54,294 nt of DNA from a virus, in the IMG/VR virus record IMGVR_UViG_3300033153_010346, positions 1 through 54,294 of that record; one strand, written 5' to 3'. Under the pieces are notes generated by a model, which searched no databases, had not been told where the DNA came from, and was given only the letters and a program-made list of their open reading frames with translations. The translations under genes were made by a program, and so were the position numbers. Below, piece after piece: positions 45,101-53,241 of this stretch (positions are counted from its first letter, which is position 1; the number at the start of each line of letters is the position of its first letter).

Positions 45101-45290
45101 CGCTGTCGAGTTGGTATGGAGCTTGGCCGGATCAACCAGAAATTCAACGCAGTTAATTTGGAACACATTATCACTTATCCCACCCGCTGTGTTGATGTCT
45201 ATTCGGAACATTGTATTTCGATCAGAGTCTACCGTTGATAATGTTGATTTGAAGAAAAATAATACCATAGATGACGAAACAATTATCTAA
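42150..45290 (+). CDS. Fibrous protein with about 53 tryptophan-centred 14-residue repeats (1046 aa)
   Basis: An N-terminal domain of about 170 residues (beta-rich, alanine/threonine-rich) precedes about 53 tandem repeats of the type DTSQLVWNVKQAVT. Tryptophan is nearly invariant, N or D follows it, and Q stands three residues before. The array is broken once by an 80-residue insert at about 385-470 (TLQIAVTGNI, domain-like) and ends in a short charged tail. A repeat of 14 residues suggests a beta-solenoid or long fibre. A tail or virion fibre role is inferred from position. Confidence 0.75.
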   Translation: MAVYYLSNTNSDLTGGADFSKVLATVTEATNTLLVTVGSGATETSYGFTAVGDPNNPDWETGGITVEVNVTVADSKVFISASASRVTAAGTVEETTSPTSEQAASTTAVYTFNITSMDWSAGSATDRIRVNYIFRESNAHGDRSITIQFGDTNTEVTTSITKPVPAGPVGDSIQTVWNLNKLTTDTSQLIWDVHVPVNDTSQFIWDAKNTVSRDPQPAFIWNLQAHVTDTVQPIWNVGKAVIDSIQVIWDVKATVTDAVQFVWNLTSLVTNTPQFVWSVGQAITDSIQYIWNVSSTVAVSKLNDLVWGVKTNATDVMQGVWDVKTFVNNTSQLVWDVKQAASDTIQAVWDVGKAISNTVQGIWNVRSISTDTVQFIWHVDALPSSTCDITILQDSTTIATFYNQVIPTISTATEFGLTEAQLDLINYNGVLATLQIAVTGNISDGTGVTQIEVQEIVLRLPYPIGALTAAKLVQLVWNLQAGVLDSAQLVWNAKEITADSSQFIWDVKTVVSKASQKIWNVKELVTKASQKIWNVRKAITDTSQLVWNVKQAVTDTSKLVWNVLVTGAAQAGIQFVWNLKQTAGNTSQLVWNVKELLTDTTQFIWNAKQLISDSSQYIWNIKKLATGSSQLIWDVKQAVIDSSQLVWNVKSLVSDTVQGIWNVREAITNTIQAVWNIRKAITDTSKFIWNVLVTGQLQIGTQFVWNVKKAISDSSQLKWNIKGLVSSTSQYIWNIKKLVTGSTQVVWNIKKALADASQFVWHVLVTGQVQVGTQFIWGVKQTTTALSQLKWNVKGLISDAIQYIWNIKQTAGNSTQLVWNLRKAIVDAAKLVWDVVAATGAVAKVVQVVWNTKATVSDSTQIIWDIRKIMSDSVQYLWKIKKITSNESNLLWSIKESIQNNPQFIWNVKQVFGDSSQFAWNVKLTLGNTVQNVWNVRQLISNTSQFVWHVTGPLKASLQAIWDVKQVLTDSTTIRWNVLSPLSSAVELVWSLAGSTRNSTQLIWNTLSLIPPAVLMSIRNIVFRSESTVDNVDLKKNNTIDDETII

Positions 45291-45302
45291 GCGAGATGAA
45301 AA

Positions 45303-45686
45303 ATGTCTTCTACTTATCATTTGGATGAAAATAACTCGTATAAATTGACCTTTAATCTAGTTGATGGGACAACAGGGAATTCTATTGCCCTACAGCAGCT
45401 AGGAACTTTGCTTTGCACGCAGTATTACTATAATCAGGAATTGACCGATGGAGACGCAAACCACCTGGCAACAATTAATAATCGATTCAATCAAAACGTG
45501 TTGAATACGAATAATTTCACCGTTGGCACAACTGGAAATGTAACTTGGTTGGTTCAACCAGAGGATACTGAGAAATTGGACGATGGGGCTGAGGAACTAC
45601 ATATAGCATTACTTACTTGGCTCTACAGTGGCAAACAAAACTCTCACGAGTTTCACTTTTACATAAAACAGGTGGAATATGCCTAA
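45303..45686 (+). CDS. Hypothetical virion-associated protein (127 aa)
   Basis: ATG after GCGAGATG, 12 bases after the fibre gene. Beta-rich (YKLTFNLVDGTT, HEFHFYIKQV) with no signal or membrane segment. The stop overlaps the endolysin start by eight bases. Possibly a fibre accessory or lysis-related protein; not assignable. Confidence 0.6.
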   Translation: MSSTYHLDENNSYKLTFNLVDGTTGNSIALQQLGTLLCTQYYYNQELTDGDANHLATINNRFNQNVLNTNNFTVGTTGNVTWLVQPEDTEKLDDGAEELHIALLTWLYSGKQNSHEFHFYIKQVEYA

Positions 45687-46056
45687 TTTTGGACAAAAAT
45701 CACAGGACAAGTTGGCTACAGTGCACCCAAAACTACAGCAAATTATGAATGAAGCAATCAAGGAATATGATTTTACTGTACTTTGGGGTTATCGGGACAA
45801 GCAACTACAGAACTCCTTTTACAGACGGGGAACCGGACTGAAGTGGCCAAACAGCAGGCATAACGTTAAACCCTCTCTGGCAGTGGATGTTGCTCCATGG
45901 CCTATAGATTGGTTGGACGAACAACGGTTTGTCATATTGGCGGGACTTATTCTGGCCAAAGCTAGGGAGTTAAAAATTGAGGTTGTGTGGGGTGGGTTAT
46001 GGCTTCGCCGTGACTTAGGACATTTTGAAATAAGGAAAGAGGAAGTGAATGGGTAA
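45679..46056 (+). CDS. M15-family peptidoglycan peptidase (endolysin)
   Basis: 125 residues, the complete length of phage L-alanyl-D-glutamate/VanY-type peptidases. Zinc ligands H61 (NSRHNVKP), D70 (LAVDVAPWP) and H115 (DLGHFEI) are all present, with the catalytic acid expected just before the last histidine motif. There is no signal peptide, so release needs a holin; the candidate is at 37419. It cleaves cell-wall stem peptides at lysis. Confidence 0.92.
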   Translation: MPNFGQKSQDKLATVHPKLQQIMNEAIKEYDFTVLWGYRDKQLQNSFYRRGTGLKWPNSRHNVKPSLAVDVAPWPIDWLDEQRFVILAGLILAKARELKIEVVWGGLWLRRDLGHFEIRKEEVNG

Positions 46057-47521
46057 ACGCAAAAAGTTTGTTATTACAGCAATTAGTGGCAATGAAGAAC
46101 GTTGGGCTGAGCAGTGGGCAAAATCTATTATGCGTGCAAATCCTGACTTAGTAATCTTTAATCTTACACAATTTGACGACAAAACAGAAGAGCTAATTAG
46201 GCAGCATATCCCAGAAGACAAGCTCATTCTACTTAAAAACGAATGGCAAAAGAGTTTTTCTGCTGCTAGAAATCAAAGTTTAGAGCCAATTCCTAAGGAT
46301 ACTGACTATGTAATGTATGTGGATATGGATGAGATTATCACCGAAACATCCTACACCGAACTAGAAAGCTTTTTGCATTCAGAGTATCCACCGGTTCAGG
46401 TTTTGTGCAATATTTACAATGCCGTTAGTAAGGATTCTATGGTTGCTTCTCTTTACTACCCTAGAATCTGGCCCCATAAAGCCGCTAACGGGGATTTAAT
46501 CAACGAGTATTTTGATGGTGAGGTACACAACCAACTAGTTATGGGCGAAGTGAACGACATCTATGCCCTTCGTTCAAAAATTAGTTTGTATCACTATGGT
46601 TATGCTTTGGACAAGGAATCTATGGCAGCCAAACATAAGCGGTCTGAGGAATTGCTTCAGAACCAGCTCAACGAAAATCAGGAAAATTTCTTTGCACACC
46701 TAAACCTAGCTCAACTATTGAGAGCCAAAGGGAATTATAAGGAAGCACTAGAACATAGCCTGATTGTCTTGAACTTGGTGAGCGATAAAACAGGAGACCC
46801 AGACCAACGTTATCTTTACGCCTATATTATGGCCAAGGACCAAGCAGCAACATGCCTTCTGGCCAAGCAAGATTACGACGAGTCTATTAAGCACAGCGAA
46901 GATGCCCTACGAGTTAAACCAGATCATTTAGACTCGATCATGAATACGGCTCACGCTTATCTCAATATGCAGTCTTTTGATGAGGCTGAATTTTGGTTGA
47001 AGCGGTATCTATTTATTCGAGCCAGGTATGATGAAACAAAAGATAACACTAATTTGATTTTGAATCATTTGAATTCATCTTTTATTGCCTTATATCATTT
47101 GGGTATGATTTATTTGCAGAGAGAAAAGTTTGAGCAAGCAGCAGATTATTATAAGAAAACGTTTGAACAGGACCCAGGTTTTAGAGATGCGTTCGTGAAG
47201 TATATACATTGTTTAAGTAGGTTGGGTAAAAAGAAAGAAGTAAACGATGAAGTAAATAGATTTATGAGAACCAAACCAGATAAGGCGTATCAGATATATG
47301 AATACTTTGGGGATATTGAGTTAGAACAGGCAAATGTTGAAAATTCTAAGTTCAATTTTTATCAGGCCTTATATATCAACAAGTTCCCAGAGGATTCGCC
47401 TGACCAATTTCGTATCAAGCAGAAGTTTGAATGCTTGTCACAGAGGTTTGGTGAGGTTTCTCATAACTACTTTGATACAACAGAAAAAAGAGAGGCCTTG
47501 GTTAATCGAACCAATGGTTAA
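46049..47521 (+). CDS. GT2 glycosyltransferase with C-terminal TPR repeats (490 aa)
   Basis: Residues 1-190 are a family 2 GT-A domain (FVITAISGNEERWAEQW, FSAARNQSL, and the metal-binding DMDE at 92-95). Residues about 215-460 are TPR helical repeats (AHLNLAQLLRAKGNYKEALEH, and similar). This is the layout of SunS-like protein O/S-glycosyltransferases and of TPR-containing enzymes. Its place between endolysin and protease suggests glycosylation of a virion protein. It overlaps the lysin gene by eight bases. Confidence 0.8.
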   Translation: MGKRKKFVITAISGNEERWAEQWAKSIMRANPDLVIFNLTQFDDKTEELIRQHIPEDKLILLKNEWQKSFSAARNQSLEPIPKDTDYVMYVDMDEIITETSYTELESFLHSEYPPVQVLCNIYNAVSKDSMVASLYYPRIWPHKAANGDLINEYFDGEVHNQLVMGEVNDIYALRSKISLYHYGYALDKESMAAKHKRSEELLQNQLNENQENFFAHLNLAQLLRAKGNYKEALEHSLIVLNLVSDKTGDPDQRYLYAYIMAKDQAATCLLAKQDYDESIKHSEDALRVKPDHLDSIMNTAHAYLNMQSFDEAEFWLKRYLFIRARYDETKDNTNLILNHLNSSFIALYHLGMIYLQREKFEQAADYYKKTFEQDPGFRDAFVKYIHCLSRLGKKKEVNDEVNRFMRTKPDKAYQIYEYFGDIELEQANVENSKFNFYQALYINKFPEDSPDQFRIKQKFECLSQRFGEVSHNYFDTTEKREALVNRTNG

Positions 47522-47535
47522 ACTAGGAGAACGTT

Positions 47536-49434
47536 ATGACCGTTCCAGTTATAACAGATAAATACATTATTATTCGAGTGGCCGGACCTGAGCAATTTGA
47601 TCAGGACTCTTTTAGAACTCTGTGGGTTGACAAAGATAATGGCATTCAAGAGATAATGGGCAAACATTTAAAGCATGAAAGCACAGAAGTACAGGCCTAC
47701 GTTTTCGATAAAAATCGGTATACGATTGAGGAAGCAAAACAGTGGGTCAAAGAGAAATATGAACAGAAAAAAGAGACTCAAGCAGAGCTCTTCGTTGGTA
47801 AGAAAGCATTTGTAACAGCCAATATGACGCTGTGTACTTCTAAACCCAACCTAGCTGTTGGGGCTGTGGAGGGTCTTACAATGACCCCAGATAGCTATGC
47901 GAAAATGCAAGCTCAAGCAGCTTTAAATGATCGCTACTATTTCTATGTTGAGGGTGTCCACGAAGGGATGAATGGAAATGGGGACTTCTTTTCACAAGAA
48001 GAATTGACACAAAATTATAAGTCAGCGACTCACCAATTGATTGACTGGGAACATGCGAGGGACCAAATTATTGGCTTCTCTCTGGATTCTGAGTTATTGT
48101 CAAGACCGGAGGAGCCTGTTGCACTAGCCTTTACGGGGGTTTTGAACCGCTTGTCTCCTCATATGCAAGCAGAAGAACGATATGATGAAGACAAAATTGC
48201 AAAAAGGGATGACTTAATTCGTCAAAGGTATTTTGAAGGCAAATTAGCCGTGAGCATGGAATGCTATTTTGATAGTATGAAATGCATGGAATGTGGATAT
48301 GAGACTGCCGATCCATTGGATTTTGAGTTTCATAAGATGCTCACACATAAAAGTATGATAGAAGCAGGTGAGAAAGTTCCACGAGGCTTAATTGGTGTAG
48401 ACTTTGTTGGGTGGGGAGTAGTTGGACAGCCCGCAGATCGAGAAGCTTTTGTACCCTCTTTGAGAACATCTGATGATGGCACAATTGAGGATATATTAGT
48501 TTCGTCAGAAGAGAAAAAACGTTATGGTTGCTTTGCTGAAAACATAGCGTTTGCTAACATGGTTGCTAAAACCGATCCCACTGACACCTTTTGGGGAACC
48601 TTGGTGTTAGCTGATGAAAGTGTACAACGATATGTATTTGCTTCAGATATGATGAAAACTAATATTGATTCTACTGTTGCAAATAAAAATCGGACTGATA
48701 GTACAAAAACTAAGAATAAAAACGATAAAAGATTAGAGAAGAGTTCCAAAGGAGGATTCGAGATGTTTAATCTGAGCGAGAAAATTACTTCTTCCACTAA
48801 TATCAACGATGCGCTTGTAATTGCTATGAGAACTCTCAAAGATTTTCAAGGCGACAAACCGCTACAAGCGGAAGAAGTTGAGGCCTTTGCTGCCGAGTTT
48901 GCCGAAGCAGTGAAGCCCCTATTGAATCAGGCAAATTTCAGAATTTCTGAGATTTATACATTGACTGATGCAGATAAACTTACGGCAATTGAAGCCGCAA
49001 GGGAAGAAGAAAAGGCTAGAGCAGCCACAGAATTGGCAGAACTTCAAACCAAGTTTGACAACTTGGAAGTCACAAAGGTAGAGCTGGAAGCTACAGTTTC
49101 TTCGAAGGACGAAGAAATTAATACTTTGAAGAATGCCGAAGCAGATAGAGTTAAAGCTAACAAGGTTGACACATTTATCAAAGAAGTAAAAGAAGCTGGT
49201 GTGGAGCTTACTGAAACCTTTGAAGCTGATGTTCGCACTTTGGCCGAGGCTAAGCTGGACGACGAAGATGCGTTGAAAAGCCTAAAGGGAGACATCGTAG
49301 CGTCCGTTAAAAGATCCGTTCTAGCTAATGCTTCTGATTTAATGGGAGCTAATTCAGCTGGTAGCGGTGGCAACGATGCTACAAGCCTTTCTGCAAAACT
49401 TGATAAAGCCCAGGAAGATTCTTCCAAGGGTTAA
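47536..49434 (+). CDS. Prohead protease with fused scaffold (632 aa)
   Basis: The N-terminal part (about 1-325) fits a head maturation protease: VQAYVFDKNRYTIEEAKQWV, YFYVEGVHEGMNGNGDFF, and a later HLKHES/serine region, with an inserted C2H2-like zinc finger (CMECG...H....H) near residue 250. Residues about 410-632 are a charged coiled-coil scaffold (LETKFDNLEVTKVELE-type), as in lambda C/Nu3. A strong internal start at 48763 would make the scaffold alone. It lies directly before decoration and capsid genes. Confidence 0.78.
   Translation: MTVPVITDKYIIIRVAGPEQFDQDSFRTLWVDKDNGIQEIMGKHLKHESTEVQAYVFDKNRYTIEEAKQWVKEKYEQKKETQAELFVGKKAFVTANMTLCTSKPNLAVGAVEGLTMTPDSYAKMQAQAALNDRYYFYVEGVHEGMNGNGDFFSQEELTQNYKSATHQLIDWEHARDQIIGFSLDSELLSRPEEPVALAFTGVLNRLSPHMQAEERYDEDKIAKRDDLIRQRYFEGKLAVSMECYFDSMKCMECGYETADPLDFEFHKMLTHKSMIEAGEKVPRGLIGVDFVGWGVVGQPADREAFVPSLRTSDDGTIEDILVSSEEKKRYGCFAENIAFANMVAKTDPTDTFWGTLVLADESVQRYVFASDMMKTNIDSTVANKNRTDSTKTKNKNDKRLEKSSKGGFEMFNLSEKITSSTNINDALVIAMRTLKDFQGDKPLQAEEVEAFAAEFAEAVKPLLNQANFRISEIYTLTDADKLTAIEAAREEEKARAATELAELQTKFDNLEVTKVELEATVSSKDEEINTLKNAEADRVKANKVDTFIKEVKEAGVELTETFEADVRTLAEAKLDDEDALKSLKGDIVASVKRSVLANASDLMGANSAGSGGNDATSLSAKLDKAQEDSSKG
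48763..49434 (+). CDS. Nested scaffold protein (internal in-frame start)
   Basis: ATG 48763 follows AAAGGAGG by seven bases, the best ribosome site inside the long gene, and is in frame with it. The product (223 residues, MFNLSEKITSS...) contains only the coiled-coil scaffold. A separate shorter scaffold from an internal start is known for lambda Nu3; here it is predicted from the ribosome site. Confidence 0.7.
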   Translation: MFNLSEKITSSTNINDALVIAMRTLKDFQGDKPLQAEEVEAFAAEFAEAVKPLLNQANFRISEIYTLTDADKLTAIEAAREEEKARAATELAELQTKFDNLEVTKVELEATVSSKDEEINTLKNAEADRVKANKVDTFIKEVKEAGVELTETFEADVRTLAEAKLDDEDALKSLKGDIVASVKRSVLANASDLMGANSAGSGGNDATSLSAKLDKAQEDSSKG

Positions 49435-49472
49435 GACAGATAATTACGAACACTTAACGGAGGATTTGATCG

Positions 49473-49958
49473 ATGCTAAAGTTTAGACCGATCACTTACG
49501 CCGATACAGATCTTCGCGCTTTTCATTTTTCAGGAGCCTCTGGGGTACAGGAAGGACAGTTCTGTCAAGTACTAGCCTCCACTGACCTTAACACATTCAT
49601 TTGTGGTGCTTTCAGTGGAACAGCTCCGCCTACTATCATGGGCGGACCGACGGCTACGATCTTTGATCCGAAACGTTATTTCCCTATCTATCTAGAGAAT
49701 CCTGATGTAGAAGATGTTAGTGCAACCATTAATAATGGTGTATCTGTAGTTGGCTTTGCTATGAAATCCGGTAACGAGTTCGAAATTCATAAATCCCAAA
49801 CCGAGACAGGTTTTGCCACTTCATTCTCTGATTTAGGTCAGGTTTGTTTGGGCAGCAACGGTAAACTCACTCACTATATAGGTACTAACAGTACCTCGTT
49901 GGTGCTTGGTGTTTGCCTTGGAACCTACAACGGATGGGTTCGTATACGAGCAATCTAG
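49473..49958 (+). CDS. Head decoration/stabilisation protein (161 aa)
   Basis: ATG nine bases after GGAGG. Beta-rich with glycine-rich loops (FSGASGVQEGQFCQVL, GVSVVGFAMKSG), the size and position of head decoration proteins (between scaffold and major capsid). No transmembrane segment. It may trimerise on the capsid surface; inferred from position. Confidence 0.65.
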   Translation: MLKFRPITYADTDLRAFHFSGASGVQEGQFCQVLASTDLNTFICGAFSGTAPPTIMGGPTATIFDPKRYFPIYLENPDVEDVSATINNGVSVVGFAMKSGNEFEIHKSQTETGFATSFSDLGQVCLGSNGKLTHYIGTNSTSLVLGVCLGTYNGWVRIRAI

Positions 49959-49972
49959 AAAGGGTATAACAG

Positions 49973-50974
49973 ATGCTTAACAAAACATCAAGTGTCGGCT
50001 ATATTTCTCCTGCTGGGATTTCTCGTGCTGCGGATTCTACCAACTCTAAGTACGCTCTGTACAAAAATGAGAAGGAAATCATTCGCGACGAATTTAAATC
50101 CCTTGGGAAGAATTTCGACTGGACCGACCCTAACGTAGCTGGCAAATTGAAAGAATTTGCCCGTCAGGTAATCAAGAGAACTGGTCAAACAATCCATGGT
50201 CCCGGCGATGCCGGACAGGATTTGACTTCTCTGTGTTTACCCACAGAGACTATTGAGCCTGGCGACACCTTTATACTCCGTGAATTGCACGGTGTGAACA
50301 TCTATTACGGTTCCTATGGAGCCGCAGTTCGTATGTCACGTCCGCAGTTCACTCAGTACACACAGACAACTAACGTAAAAGAAGTTGGCTTGAAGCTTGA
50401 ATTGTCTCAAATTCGTAGTGGTAAATACTCGCCTTCCGAGTTGGCCGCTTACACTTCAAGTCTTATTACAGCTTGGCGTAACCGCCTTCTATTCGTTACT
50501 ACTCTTGCTGGCATGACCGCATACCAGTCAGGTGGAGACCAATATCAAGCGGGTACCGCACTCGCTTTTGGTACAATGAATGCGGCTATCAACAAGCTGA
50601 CCGATGAGGCCGAGATCAAATTGATTGTTGGTCGTCGTCAAGCTATTCACTCATTGTCAAATATGAGTGGATGGGGAGAAACAGGAATTGATCAATTCCA
50701 AGCCGCCGGACAGGTTGGTAAATATGCTGGAATCCCGGTTCATAAGGTTAACTCCTTTACTGACCCTGATTACGGTACTCTTTACCCAATGCCCGAAGAC
50801 GAGCTATGGGTCTTTTCTGACCTCCCAGCCGGACGTATGGTAATTGCGGATTCATTGCGTACAGCAGATGAAACCCTATTGCAGACTGAAACCATGAACA
50901 TCTACTTTAGATGGGATGATGGTATTGGTATTTTCTATCCTAATCGGATCGTACGTGTTGCAGCTGTTACTTAA
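49973..50974 (+). CDS. Major capsid protein (HK97 fold)
   Basis: 333 residues, following protease, scaffold and decoration genes. N-terminal helix (KYALYKNEKEIIRDEFKSLG), a glycine-rich E-loop region (TIHGPGDAGQDLTSL) and the P- and A-domain pattern (LELSQIRSGKYSPSELAAYTSSLI ... GIFYPNRIVRVA). The C-terminus FRWDDGIGIFYP is typical of such capsids. A hairpin with T-run follows, matching high expression of this gene. Confidence 0.85.
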   Translation: MLNKTSSVGYISPAGISRAADSTNSKYALYKNEKEIIRDEFKSLGKNFDWTDPNVAGKLKEFARQVIKRTGQTIHGPGDAGQDLTSLCLPTETIEPGDTFILRELHGVNIYYGSYGAAVRMSRPQFTQYTQTTNVKEVGLKLELSQIRSGKYSPSELAAYTSSLITAWRNRLLFVTTLAGMTAYQSGGDQYQAGTALAFGTMNAAINKLTDEAEIKLIVGRRQAIHSLSNMSGWGETGIDQFQAAGQVGKYAGIPVHKVNSFTDPDYGTLYPMPEDELWVFSDLPAGRMVIADSLRTADETLLQTETMNIYFRWDDGIGIFYPNRIVRVAAVT

Positions 50975-50986
50975 TAGGTAAGTAAG

Positions 50987-51016
50987 AGGAGGGGTGTAAC
51001 AGCCCCTCCTTTAAAA
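50987..51016 (+). terminator. Terminator-like hairpin after the capsid gene
   Basis: AGGAGGGG pairs with CCCCTCCT around an eight-base loop, followed by TTTAAAAAAG. The stem is stable but the T-run is short, so read-through into the head-tail genes is expected. Confidence 0.65.
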
Positions 51017-51052
51017 AAGAAGAAATAGAAATTAGAACAAAGGAAATAGAAA

Positions 51053-51766
51053 ATGGCTAAAGTAATTAAAGATGCCGTTGAGAAGACGGGTGTGGAACAA
51101 CAGGCCGTTCCCATCGAAATATTCAATAAACTACAAGACCAACTCAGAGAAGTAAATGCTGAGCTTGAAACGTACAGACAACGGAGTCCTATTGTAGGTG
51201 TTCGCTGGTATGGAGGAGGTGGATTTGGAATTGGATTGTCCCATCCTGTTAATGGGATTGGAAGAATTGCTTTGAATGGATACGGTGATAAAGCCGTTAT
51301 TGACTATGCAACTTGGGTTAGAATTAAGAATACCGAGCATGCTAGATTTGGCCTTCTGGTAAGAGATGATGATGTAATAGATGAAATGCATATTACAGGC
51401 GTAAAAGCTAAAGCAGATGTAGACAAAGGGCCGAACTCATTCAATGACAAAGAGGTTAAGGAATTGTTGAAGATTCCTCAGACTAAACTACAACACGCAC
51501 TAAACGATATGGATTCTCATTGGGGTCCTATTCATTTATTGAAAGCGGCTGCCGAGTTAGGAATTACGGGAGTTGCCAAGATAGCCGCAATTAAGCGTAG
51601 ACGAGACGAGTTGTCTTGTGAATTTAGATGGTCATTACTCCATCCTCATGATCTAAAACTTGCTTGTGAACAATATAAGATACCAGGTTGGGAGAATATG
51701 ATTGAGGATGAAATGGTAAAGGTTCTGGCAAAAATTGAGCTGGAACAAAACAACGAATTTGAATAA
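51053..51766 (+). CDS. Hypothetical head-tail region protein (237 aa)
   Basis: ATG after AAAGGAAATAGAAA. Middle part has WYGGGGFGIGLSHPVNGIG, a glycine-rich strand, and the C-terminal half is helical (KELLKIPQTKLQHALND, MVKVLAKIELEQ). By position behind the capsid it could be a head completion or connector protein. No family assigned. Confidence 0.6.
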   Translation: MAKVIKDAVEKTGVEQQAVPIEIFNKLQDQLREVNAELETYRQRSPIVGVRWYGGGGFGIGLSHPVNGIGRIALNGYGDKAVIDYATWVRIKNTEHARFGLLVRDDDVIDEMHITGVKAKADVDKGPNSFNDKEVKELLKIPQTKLQHALNDMDSHWGPIHLLKAAAELGITGVAKIAAIKRRRDELSCEFRWSLLHPHDLKLACEQYKIPGWENMIEDEMVKVLAKIELEQNNEFE

Positions 51767-52509
51767 TGAATGCAACCACACAATCTATTCTAAATTGGTC
51801 ACGACTATCAATTCCTGATCCAAAGACTAGACTCAAAACAGTCCGAGGAGAAGAGTTAGGTAGAACACAAGTTGCAACAACTTCGCGTGAGACTTTCTAT
51901 ATCAAGCGTGCAGCTTCAGGTACTGTTAACTTATACATTGAACCGTACGAGTTTTCGGCTACTTCTAGTTTGAGTACTGCTGCAGCTAATACTATGGTGT
52001 TTCAGTATAACGCGACGTTGCAAGAGTGTATAATTCCTAACACGTCTGATCCTTCGATTAGACCAACCCAGTTTAAATCTGTTTTGGCAGATTATAAATA
52101 CACTGAGAGTTTGCCTTATGCTTATTCCGATTATGAGTTGACTGAGTTTTTACCAGCTTCAATTTCGTACTTGAATAACACCTATGGGTTGACTTACACG
52201 TACACAGGAACTATTTCTACTATTGATGTAGCGATAAGCACAGACAGTGATAAGGAGTTGATCTCTAAATCATTGGCTATTATGGTACGTAAGAGTTTTG
52301 TATCAGAACAAATGAGAATGGGTTTTGGTGTTGCCTTCAGAGGACCCATGGCTGCTATTGATTCAAAAGCCCAAATGAAAGAGTATAATGCTCAGACTAA
52401 GGCTTTGGAGTTTGGTATCCAGGCTAAAATTGATGAAGACAAGATTGCGGGTGCTCATGGTGCTGCTCAAGTTGTTGGAGTATACGAAGAGAATGTGGTT
52501 GATCTGTAA
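51766..52509 (+). CDS. Hypothetical virion protein (247 aa)
   Basis: ATG shares a base with the previous stop. Strand-rich N-terminal half (GTVNLYIEPYEFSATSSL, TLQECIIPNT), helical C-terminal part (KSLAIMVRKSFVSEQMRMG). Position among head-tail joining genes suggests a connector or stopper protein, as inference. No motif recognised. Confidence 0.55.
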   Translation: MNATTQSILNWSRLSIPDPKTRLKTVRGEELGRTQVATTSRETFYIKRAASGTVNLYIEPYEFSATSSLSTAAANTMVFQYNATLQECIIPNTSDPSIRPTQFKSVLADYKYTESLPYAYSDYELTEFLPASISYLNNTYGLTYTYTGTISTIDVAISTDSDKELISKSLAIMVRKSFVSEQMRMGFGVAFRGPMAAIDSKAQMKEYNAQTKALEFGIQAKIDEDKIAGAHGAAQVVGVYEENVVDL

Positions 52510-52982
52510 TGGATTACAAATATGTACAGAAACAGTATGATGCTCTTACAGTTGACTTACTTCAAAGTGACTTCTGCATCAATGCAACTATTATTATTTA
52601 TGGGCAGGAAGTACATAGTGATTCTCTAGAGCAGGGGATGGGTGATGCATTAGATGGTAGAATTACAGAGACGGTTCAGACTAACTATCCTCTTGATATG
52701 CCAAAGTTTTTTCGAGTCAAGGTATTCCCACTTGAGAAAGCTTTTACTAGGCGTGAGGGAGATAGGATAGATGAAGGACTTGCAGGAAGGTATGAACCCT
52801 TTGATCGTTGGATATCTTGTGCTAATGCTGATGTGGCTATACGAAATGACGAAACCTATTTTGACATGGCACAAATTGTTAGTATCCAAGGGGTAAATTA
52901 CAAAATAAAAGGAATAGTAAAAGAAAGCTTTGGAACGAAACCAGTTATCCATGTTTTCTTGGTAAAGGATAGTGATGAGTAA
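52509..52982 (+). CDS. Head-tail connector-like protein (157 aa)
   Basis: ATG shares a base with the previous stop. Compact alpha/beta composition and acidic surface (ALDGRITETVQTNYPLD, EGLAGRYEPFDRW, GVNYKIKGIV). The end KIKGIVKESFGTKPVIHVFLV resembles small stopper/adaptor proteins that cap the portal. Not assignable with certainty. Confidence 0.55.
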   Translation: MDYKYVQKQYDALTVDLLQSDFCINATIIIYGQEVHSDSLEQGMGDALDGRITETVQTNYPLDMPKFFRVKVFPLEKAFTRREGDRIDEGLAGRYEPFDRWISCANADVAIRNDETYFDMAQIVSIQGVNYKIKGIVKESFGTKPVIHVFLVKDSDE

Positions 52983-53241
52983 CGTAACTGCACGGATAGA
53001 AATTAGAAAGCTTCCTAGAAAAATTCTCAGTCGAGTCGAGAATGAATTTTTAGTGTTAAAAGATAATCATCCAGAACTTATTCGGAACCTTGATGATGTT
53101 TACAGAAGGTTACGAAAAGGTATCTTAGACGATATTGGTGATACTGAAAGGGAGATAAGTGGCAACCCAATGTTTGAAATTGGTAATGATGTGCCATTAG
53201 AAGGTAAACCTGATGAGAATACGGTTCGGGACCAACCCTAA
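52975..53241 (+). CDS. Hypothetical helical protein (88 aa)
   Basis: Start chosen at ATG 52975, seven bases after AAAGG; GTG 52972 is equally possible. The product is charged and helical (KLPRKILSRVENEFLVLK) with an acidic proline end. It overlaps the next gene by 29 bases. Function unknown. Confidence 0.5.
   Translation: MSNVTARIEIRKLPRKILSRVENEFLVLKDNHPELIRNLDDVYRRLRKGILDDIGDTEREISGNPMFEIGNDVPLEGKPDENTVRDQP

Noticed and set aside
42284-45268. Several minus-strand frames opposite the repeat fibre
   Set aside because: They are a by-product of the regular 42-base repeat of the plus-strand gene.
42150-45290. CRISPR-like regular repeat at DNA level
   Set aside because: The 42-base periodicity comes from a coding 14-residue repeat with no fixed spacer/repeat division; DNA copies are not identical.
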